A stretch of DNA of 64,000 nt from an uncultured Eubacteriales bacterium (lineage in GTDB: Bacteria > Bacillota > Clostridia > Oscillospirales > Acutalibacteraceae), in contig CAKVAX010000002.1 of assembly GCA_934725425.1 (NCBI GenBank), positions 1 to 64,000 on the forward strand. Reading direction: 5' to 3'. Below are positions 58,577-64,000 of the stretch, one piece after another. Made by a program: the position numbers and the translations under genes. Numbering within the stretch: position 1 is the first letter of the stretch; every line of letters begins with the position of its first letter. The notes under the pieces were generated by a model, which saw only the letters and a list, made by a program, of their open reading frames with translations, ran no database searches and was not told the DNA's origin.

Positions 58577-59959
58577 TTAATTTTTCTCTTTTAGTTTTTC
58601 CACAATCATATTGGCGCATTTGTATACGTTCCCGCCGCCCAAAGTTATTACTAAATCCCCATTTTCTGCGTTTTTGACAACATAATCTGTTATTTCTTCA
58701 AATGTGGGAATATATATTGCATTGTGCATTTTTTTAACCAAATCCTCAGAATGAATTCCATAGGTATTGGTTTCACGCACCGGCAGTATTTCTGATATTA
58801 TCACTTTATCAGGCTTTGAAAGTGCATCGGCAAATTCATTTAAAAACATAGAAGTCCTTGAATATGTGTGTGGCTGGAATATAGCCCAAACTTTTTTGAA
58901 CCCCATTTTTGTAGCAGCATTTAAAGTGGTTTTGATTTCGGTAGGGTGGTGCGCAAAGTCATCCACGACAGTTACGCCGTTTATTGTACCTAAATTTTCA
59001 AATCTTCTGTGAACACCCTTAAAATTATTAAGACTTTTTTCGATGCTTTTTATGTCAGCTCCCAATTCTATACAAGTTATAAAACATGCCAGAGCATTGA
59101 ACATATTGTGCTTTCCGGGAACGGATAGTGAAATGTGAGAAATTTTTTCTGTACCTTTGAACACATCAAATTCGGCACATTGTAATTTATCGAAAACGAT
59201 ATTCTCTGCGTAAAAATCATTGTCATGAGATGTACCGAAAAATAAAGTTCTAGTTTTTATATCTTTTAATATATCACGTATATTTTTATCATCACCGTTG
59301 GCGATTATAAGCTTTGTGGTTTGTAAAGCAAATTTTTTGAAAGAATTTTTCACATTTTCCAAAGACCCAAAATAATCCAAATGATCTGCTTCTACGTTTG
59401 TTATTATTGAAATGGCGGGATTAAGCTGCAAAAAGCTATCTACATATTCGCAGGCCTCGGCTACTATCACGTCTGACTTTCCGCAGCAGCTGTTTGACTT
59501 GATTTTTGGAAGCGTTCCGCCGATTACAGCAGTGGGGTCTTTCCCAAGGTCCAAGAGGGTAGAGGCTATCATAGAGGTTGTGGTGGTTTTTCCGTGAGTG
59601 CCCGAAACTCCTATCGAATTATTATATTTATTAAAAATTATTCCTAGCATTACACTTCGTTCAATTATCGGAATGTTTTTTGATTTTGCGGCAATTATTT
59701 CAGGATTTGTTTCTTTTATTGCAGCAGAAAACACCACCAAATCTTGATTTGTTATGTTTTCTTCGCTTTGCTTGGATTTTACATCTATCCCCAAAGCTTT
59801 TACTTTTTCCAGCGTGTCTGAAGGGTATATGTCCGAACCGGTTATAACAAAGCCTTTAGAATGCAAAATGCTCGCAAGAGGGAACATGCCGGACCCTCCG
59901 ATTCCTATAAAATGAATTTTTTTTATATTTTCAAGGCTTCTGATATTACTGCTTTTCAT
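58577..59959 (-). CDS. murC: UDP-N-acetylmuramate--L-alanine ligase
   Basis: 460 aa. It starts with a Rossmann part FIGIGGSGMFPLA, then the ATP loop GVSGTHGKTTTTSMIA, and NVEADHLDYFGS. It adds L-Ala to UDP-MurNAc, an essential step of cell-wall synthesis. Its neighbours (59965 gene, spoIIP) are on the same strand. Confidence 0.97.
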   Translation of the reverse strand: MKSSNIRSLENIKKIHFIGIGGSGMFPLASILHSKGFVITGSDIYPSDTLEKVKALGIDVKSKQSEENITNQDLVVFSAAIKETNPEIIAAKSKNIPIIERSVMLGIIFNKYNNSIGVSGTHGKTTTTSMIASTLLDLGKDPTAVIGGTLPKIKSNSCCGKSDVIVAEACEYVDSFLQLNPAISIITNVEADHLDYFGSLENVKNSFKKFALQTTKLIIANGDDKNIRDILKDIKTRTLFFGTSHDNDFYAENIVFDKLQCAEFDVFKGTEKISHISLSVPGKHNMFNALACFITCIELGADIKSIEKSLNNFKGVHRRFENLGTINGVTVVDDFAHHPTEIKTTLNAATKMGFKKVWAIFQPHTYSRTSMFLNEFADALSKPDKVIISEILPVRETNTYGIHSEDLVKKMHNAIYIPTFEEITDYVVKNAENGDLVITLGGGNVYKCANMIVEKLKEKN

Positions 59960-59964
59960 TTTGA

Positions 59965-60651
59965 TTACCTCTTTATGTTGTAGTTATATTTTTTTCTTTT
60001 TGAGTAATAATGTTTTCTTTTTGTAGTGGGTTGATATCCCTTTGGTATTTTAAAGTTTGCTATAATTACTTTGATTATTATAAATAGTCCGCTCAAAACA
60101 AGAATGCATGAAATGCAGGCCTTTAAAAGGTCTTTTTTATCTGACGTAATCAAATTTTGCATAAAGCTCGGGTCAGTATCTACTTCCGATTCTTCTACTT
60201 CCGGTAAATCTATTTCATATAAGTTATTGTTCTTTTTGGATTCTTGTTCCTCAGATTTTTCTCCTTCGCCCAAAAGTCCCGAATCTCCTTCTGCAGGTAC
60301 GGAATTTTCTTGCTTTTTGGTTTCTTTTGTTTGTTCCTTTTTTGCAGTTTCTTCAGGCTTTTGTTCAGCCGTAGGAGAATTATCCTGTGGGGTTTCTGCC
60401 GGCTGCTGCTCCGAAGAAGAGTGCTGCTTTTGCGGTACAAATTTATTTTTTATTTTAGGAGTTACCTTATCTTTTTTTGGTTCTTTTGGCGGAGGAATGG
60501 ATGGCTTTAAATTTTCTTCGGTGTTATTTGTTGTAGAGTTTGTATCTGGGTTAGTTTGTGTATTTTCATTTGCAAATACATTTGTTAACGGTAATGCAAA
60601 TAAAACAAAAATTACTGAGCACAAACTAAGTTTATTTTTTATTTTTAGCAT
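59965..60651 (-). CDS. secreted, proline/glutamate-rich, single-pass membrane protein
   Basis: 228 aa. Signal peptide (residues 1-28), then a disordered linker of about 130 residues rich in Pro, Glu, Lys, Asn, then a TM helix (ACISCILVLSGLFIIIKVII, near residues 180-200) and a basic cytoplasmic tail. Topology: N-terminus and linker outside. No catalytic domain. It lies 5 bp after the murC start on the minus strand (upstream of murC). Function unknown. Confidence 0.65.
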   Translation of the reverse strand: MLKIKNKLSLCSVIFVLFALPLTNVFANENTQTNPDTNSTTNNTEENLKPSIPPPKEPKKDKVTPKIKNKFVPQKQHSSSEQQPAETPQDNSPTAEQKPEETAKKEQTKETKKQENSVPAEGDSGLLGEGEKSEEQESKKNNNLYEIDLPEVEESEVDTDPSFMQNLITSDKKDLLKACISCILVLSGLFIIIKVIIANFKIPKGYQPTTKRKHYYSKRKKYNYNIKR

Positions 60652-60737
60652 TATTTTGTCCTCACTTATTATAAAATTTTACATCTTTTGGTTTCATTTT
60701 GTATTTTACTTCTCTATTATACCATTTTATAAGTTAA

Positions 60738-60950
60738 TTAGAAATTAAAAATAAAATCTTTTCCCATAAAATGCAGCGAAATAGATTTAGGTTTTAAATT
60801 TTCGTGTTCATATATCAAAAAAGGGGTGTTTTTTTCTTCAATTATTTTGTTTGAATTTTTTTCTACTATCAGTAGGCCCGAAATTAAAGATAAAACATAT
60901 CCTGTGGAAATTGCTGACAGTAAGTATATTTTTAATCCTTTTTTATTCAT
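60738..60950 (-). CDS. small membrane protein following spoIIP
   Basis: 70 aa. A N-terminal membrane helix (KIYLLSAISTGYVLSLISGLLIV) and a short tail with HENLKPKSISLHFMGKDF. It starts 5 bp after spoIIP, so it is in the same operon. Preceded by the end of spoIIP with AAGGA. No family recognised. Confidence 0.6.
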   Translation of the reverse strand: MNKKGLKIYLLSAISTGYVLSLISGLLIVEKNSNKIIEEKNTPFLIYEHENLKPKSISLHFMGKDFIFNF

Positions 60951-60955
60951 TTTTA

Positions 60956-62116
60956 TTATCCTTCTTTTTGTAAATCATTTAATAATTTAGAAAGCGATTC
61001 TCCAATCATTGTCCCTGTATTGACTGCTTCTTCAAGTGTGTTGACGTCGCTTCCTACTTCGATGAGAACCGACCCGGGTGTCAAATGTTCATTATATTTG
61101 ACTTTTGCAAAATGCATAGGGCGAGTGATTCCGGGGAACATCGTTTCGCAGTATTTTTGAATTCTTAGCGCAAATCTTAAATTTTTTTCCCAATTAGGGA
61201 ATCCCATCGAATGATCCGGGTCGCAACCCGATACAACCATCATTTGAGCTGCCTTTTTGTCTTTATATTTGAAAGTGGGTTTTATTTTACCGTTTTCTTT
61301 AGAGCCCAGACTGTCTCTGTGGATATCGATAACAACTTGTAAAGACGGATATTTTTCTAAATTCTTTTTAATGGTTTCGGCAGCCCGATTATACGAACCG
61401 TTATAGGACGGAGTATCGTGATATGTCATATCATGAACGGTATTTATGCCGTTTTCTATCAATTTATCCGTAATCGCTTGACCCACTCGCGTTACATTGT
61501 TATTGTCATTTAGAGAGCGGGGATAAAAACTTTCATAGAAAAATCCCAGATCTTTTTTCATGTAGGATTCAGAAGTATGCGTGTGAAAAATCAGTACTTG
61601 AGGTTTATCGTTTTTTTTGATATTTATATCCGGTTTTAAACTTAATTCATGAGCGATGTCGATATCTTGACCGGTTGTATTTTTCACGTAAAAGTTTTCG
61701 AATTTAGTACCTCCTGATTTAAATTCACTTTCTATTATTTTATATTTTTTTTCATTTTCGGAATGAGCTTCATCATCGTCGTTGTCATCATTAATGGTCG
61801 GCAAATCCATATCAGATGTTTGTATTTCGGGAGATTTATTTTCAGGTAGGGGCTCTTCCGGCTTATTGGTATTATTTCCTGCTTCGAAATATATATTACT
61901 CGGACTTTTATTTTTAGAAAACCAATCAGAAAATTTTGATACAGAAATTTCGCTCCCGAATACTGATTTTGCTGCTAAAAAATCAATATTATTGAGGCTT
62001 AAATTTGAGTAATTTTTCATTTTCCCGAACAAACATCCCGAGGAAATAAGCAGGGAAGCGGTTGCCAATATATTGGCAGAAAGACAAACAATCCTTTTTT
62101 TTAATACTTCATTCAT
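60956..62116 (-). CDS. spoIIP: stage II sporulation protein P
   Basis: 386 aa from ATG 62116 (GGAGG 10 nt upstream). The N-terminal membrane helix (IVCLSANILATASLLISSGCLFG) anchors it. The amidase/endopeptidase domain has FHTHTSESYMK (zinc His), VIDIHRDSLG and the ending IEVGSDVNTLEEA. SpoIIP degrades septal peptidoglycan during engulfment with SpoIID and SpoIIM. Neither partner is in the window. Confidence 0.95.
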   Translation of the reverse strand: MNEVLKKRIVCLSANILATASLLISSGCLFGKMKNYSNLSLNNIDFLAAKSVFGSEISVSKFSDWFSKNKSPSNIYFEAGNNTNKPEEPLPENKSPEIQTSDMDLPTINDDNDDDEAHSENEKKYKIIESEFKSGGTKFENFYVKNTTGQDIDIAHELSLKPDINIKKNDKPQVLIFHTHTSESYMKKDLGFFYESFYPRSLNDNNNVTRVGQAITDKLIENGINTVHDMTYHDTPSYNGSYNRAAETIKKNLEKYPSLQVVIDIHRDSLGSKENGKIKPTFKYKDKKAAQMMVVSGCDPDHSMGFPNWEKNLRFALRIQKYCETMFPGITRPMHFAKVKYNEHLTPGSVLIEVGSDVNTLEEAVNTGTMIGESLSKLLNDLQKEG

Positions 62117-62218
62117 ATAGACATGTCCTCCAAATAATTGCATTTATTAATTTTTATTAAATCCATGTCTTGGATATTCAATATTTTGAAATTTTATTTT
62201 AAAAATATTATTTAATAA

Positions 62219-62247
62219 TTGACATAGATAGTGCGGTTTGATATAAT
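62219..62247 (+). promoter_or_regulatory. promoter of tRNA-Gln
   Basis: TTGACA (62219-62224), 17-bp spacer, TATAAT (62242-62247); both boxes match the consensus exactly. Confidence 0.8.
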
Positions 62248-62261
62248 GTCTGTATGAAGAT

Positions 62262-62335
62262 TGCGGAATGGTGTAACGGTAGCACAGCAGACTCTGACTC
62301 TGTTTGTGAGGGTTCGAATCCTTCTTCCGCAGCCA
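62262..62335 (+). tRNA. tRNA-Gln (CTG)
   Basis: Cloverleaf with anticodon CTG in the loop CTCTGAC, acceptor TGCGGAA, encoded CCA. Confidence 0.92.
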
Positions 62336-62368
62336 TGTTTTCGATTGATACTGCAATAGGATTTGCAT

Positions 62369-62557
62369 ATGAAAAGTAAAGAAACATTTTCTTTTATTTT
62401 GGATGTTTTAGTGATCATTTTGTTATCTACAGAGTTGTTTAGAAACTTTGTAAATAATGGCATTTGGTTAACCGGAACCATATTAAGTTTTGGAGCCCTT
62501 ATTTGCTGGATAGTTCGGATTTTTTGTCGTTTTCATCTTTGTAAGTATCATAGGTAA
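62369..62557 (+). CDS. candidate 62-aa membrane peptide between tRNAs
   Basis: An ATG frame of 62 codons, hydrophobic in two segments (DVLVIILLSTELF and GTILSFGALICWIVRIF). Only a weak AGGA lies upstream. It sits between tRNA-Gln and tRNA-Pro in the same transcript. It may be real or chance. Confidence 0.4.
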   Translation: MKSKETFSFILDVLVIILLSTELFRNFVNNGIWLTGTILSFGALICWIVRIFCRFHLCKYHR

Positions 62558-62572
62558 ATATTTTAGTAATTA

Positions 62573-62649
62573 CGAGGTGTAGCTCAGTTTGGTAGAGTGC
62601 TACGTTCGGGACGTAGATGCCGCAGGTTCAAGTCCTGTCACCTCGACCA
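62573..62649 (+). tRNA. tRNA-Pro (CGG)
   Basis: Cloverleaf with anticodon CGG in the loop TTCGGGA, acceptor CGAGGTG, encoded CCA. Confidence 0.93.
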
Positions 62650-62677
62650 TATTTGTACTCAAATATTGATACAATTG

Positions 62678-62707
62678 AAATCCCAGTAGTACTGGGATTT
62701 CTTTATG
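62678..62707 (+). terminator. terminator of the tRNA-Gln/tRNA-Pro transcript
   Basis: A 10-bp stem (62678-62687 with 62691-62700) followed by CTTTATGTC. Confidence 0.6.
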
Positions 62708-62772
62708 TCTAGATGTAAATTTTGTGTTTAAATTTTCATATTATTGAGATTATTTATAGATTAGACACAAAA

Positions 62773-62805
62773 AAAGTGAAACCTCTTCGTTTGAGGTTTC
62801 ACTTT
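62773..62805 (+). terminator. 13-bp hairpin before the recombinase remnant
   Basis: A perfect 13-bp stem (62773-62785 with 62793-62805) with a 7-nt loop TTCGTTT. It may be a terminator left by an element. Confidence 0.6.
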
Positions 62806-62863
62806 CCTATAAATTTTCTTAAGGGGGGTTGCATACTTTCGCACGGTTAAAATAGGTAGAGAG

Positions 62864-63275
62864 TGTGGCGGCTTTTATGGTTCAAAGTTGTGGCATTCTA
62901 ATGACAAATATATAAAAGTCATATGGCACAAATTTAAAAACAAAAAGAAATGCAAAACTCCTCATTTGACTGAGGAGCAAATAAAAGAAGAATTTGTAAA
63001 AGTGTTTAATAAATTAATCAGCAATAAAGATGAAGTTATAAAAGATTGCAAAAACACAGTTTTAAGTCTCGTAAATACTGAATATATAGACAGCAAAATG
63101 GGAAGACAAAAAACAAGATTTAAAAGTTCGCAGAGATAAAATAAAGACATTTATTGAAATTTTAAAAAGTAATAACAAACTAATAGATGAATTTGACGAG
63201 AGGCTTTGGTACACATTAGTTCAAAAAGTAATAGTAAACACAGATAAGGAAATAGAGGTCAAATTCAAAAACTAA
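62864..63275 (+). pseudogene. large serine recombinase, C-terminal remnant with a frameshift
   Basis: Frame 1 from 62864 reads CGGFYGSKLWHSNDKYIKVIW, then CKTPHLTEEQIKEEFVKVFNKL, the zinc-ribbon and coiled-coil part of Tn-type large serine recombinases. The second cysteine pair of the zinc ribbon has partly been lost (WHKFKNKKKC). It ends at a stop at 63139; the shifted frame after it continues as TFIEILK...LIDEFDERLWYTLVQKVIV, the usual C-terminus, to 63275. The catalytic N-terminal domain is missing. The element is dead. It sits beside a tRNA-Pro gene, a typical integration neighbourhood. Confidence 0.8.
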
Positions 63276-63300
63276 AATTAAATACGATATTTGTAAATAT

Positions 63301-63349
63301 AAAACGGATTATACTACAGAAAAACTGTGGCATAATCCGTTTTTTGATT
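63301..63349. terminator. bidirectional terminator after the recombinase remnant
   Basis: A 12-bp perfect outer stem (63301-63312 with 63332-63343) with an inner CACAG/CTGTG-like pair, A run on the left and T run on the right. Confidence 0.75.
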
Positions 63350-63357
63350 TTTATAGT

Positions 63358-63963
63358 TTACAAACCTACCCAGCTTAAAATTGATGAAAAAATAGAGTAG
63401 TGTTCGTGATATGATTTTTTATCTGTTTTTTCTTTGGAAATAATCACCCCTGGGCTACCACTGAATATATTTTTTTCAGTTGTTACATGGAACGGTATTT
63501 TCATACTAAGATTTGGACAATTTTGAAATGATCCTGAATCAATAAAATTTAACTGTTCTGGTAAATCTACAAACTTCAAATTTCGACAATTATTAAGAGT
63601 TCCTCTTTTTATAACCTTCAAATTTTTAGGAAATCTGAAATATTCTACATTAGTCAATTCTTGGAAAATATCCGCTAAAAAATCCGATTTTAATACACTG
63701 TTCGATAAATCCAAGGTTTTACATCTTTCAGACATTGACTTGATAACCACAAGATCAAAATAGCTCATTTCGCCACTAACTACAATTTGGTTATACTTTT
63801 TATCCCCCTCCAAAATCAATTGCGACATTTCTCCCTCATGATTGCTTTGGATATTTAAAGTATCATTTAAAATTTCAAACTTTGGTATTGCATAACAATC
63901 ACTACAAAAACTCACTAAACATGCGACTAAACAAACAAAAATACAATTTACTTTTTTAACCAA
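63358..63963 (-). CDS. secreted leucine-rich-repeat protein (BspA-like)
   Basis: 201 aa starting at TTG 63963, with GGAGA 7 nt upstream. A signal peptide (residues 1-25) is followed by LRR_5-type repeats: EYFRFPKNLKVIKRGTLNNC RNLKFVDLPEQLNFIDSGSF and QNCPNLS. BspA-type LRRs mediate adhesion or protein binding in gut and oral bacteria. It has only about three repeats and no wall anchor, so may be truncated at the C-terminus or be a short secreted form. Confidence 0.8.
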   Translation of the reverse strand: MVKKVNCIFVCLVACLVSFCSDCYAIPKFEILNDTLNIQSNHEGEMSQLILEGDKKYNQIVVSGEMSYFDLVVIKSMSERCKTLDLSNSVLKSDFLADIFQELTNVEYFRFPKNLKVIKRGTLNNCRNLKFVDLPEQLNFIDSGSFQNCPNLSMKIPFHVTTEKNIFSGSPGVIISKEKTDKKSYHEHYSIFSSILSWVGL

Positions 63964-64000
63964 GATACCATCTCCGTTTAATTATTACTATATTTATTTT

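Noticed and set aside
60071..60748. A 225-codon ORF opposite the Pro/Glu-rich membrane protein
   Set aside because: Antisense shadow of a low-complexity gene; the minus-strand frame has a signal peptide, TM helix and operon context.

Overview
The window reads as chromosome of a low-GC, endospore-forming member of the Clostridia, probably an anaerobic gut-type organism. The spore genes sigG and spoIIP show sporulation. Pyruvate:ferredoxin oxidoreductase and a rubrerythrin point to anaerobic life. Type 3 (eukaryote/archaeal-like) ProRS, type III glutamine synthetase, and an L27 made as a pro-protein next to its Prp protease all fit Clostridia. I do not assign a genus.

Layout. 1-5.1 kb: nifJ and proS (minus strand). 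5.2-7.4 kb: rplM-rpsI, a DegV protein, rpsT. 7.4-8.7 kb: a tandem family of small peptides with a double-glycine leader, plus a decayed copy, then an XRE regulator. 9.2-10.8 kb: rpsF-ssb-rpsR and a flavin-type oxidase. 10.8-17.7 kb: an accessory island with a RiPP operon: a Cys-rich precursor, two radical SAM/SPASM enzymes, an ABC ATPase, two small permeases and a cytoplasmic S41-type protease, flanked by gene-poor DNA. 17.7-33 kb: tRNAs, thrS, tspO, glnN, hydrolase, pgeF, a glycosyltransferase with a signal peptide, and a heterodimeric ABC exporter. 33-41.4 kb: a Xer-type recombinase, tRNA-Thr/Trp, ACP, rplU-prp-rpmA, obgE-mrnC, a two-peptide small-gene operon, a P-loop ATPase, type 4 UDG and ychF. 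41.5-44 kb: a secreted phospholipase-C-like protein, two exported proteins and a Nif11-like leader peptide. 44-47.8 kb: tRNA-Val, mtaB, trxA-trxB and a membrane protein. 48-53.9 kb: an 1821-aa membrane-anchored surface protein followed by an XRE gene that lacks a standard start codon. 54-62 kb: another double-glycine peptide, sigG, a DD-carboxypeptidase, rluB, ndk, rubrerythrin, murC and spoIIP. 62-64 kb: tRNA-Gln, tRNA-Pro, a broken large serine recombinase and a secreted leucine-rich-repeat protein.

The most notable system is the 11.7-17.4 kb operon. Its precursor resembles subtilosin A in the spacing and hydrophobic nature of the Cys region. The operon order (precursor, SPASM radical SAM enzyme, transporter, protease) parallels sbo-alb, but it has a second radical SAM enzyme, an S41 protease in place of the M16-type AlbE/AlbF, and five core cysteines instead of three. 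I propose a sactipeptide-like thioether peptide of a type I do not recognise. Around it the chromosome carries three further families of GG-leader peptides with no maturation or C39 export genes in the window, so export from elsewhere in the genome, or a non-RiPP role, must be considered.
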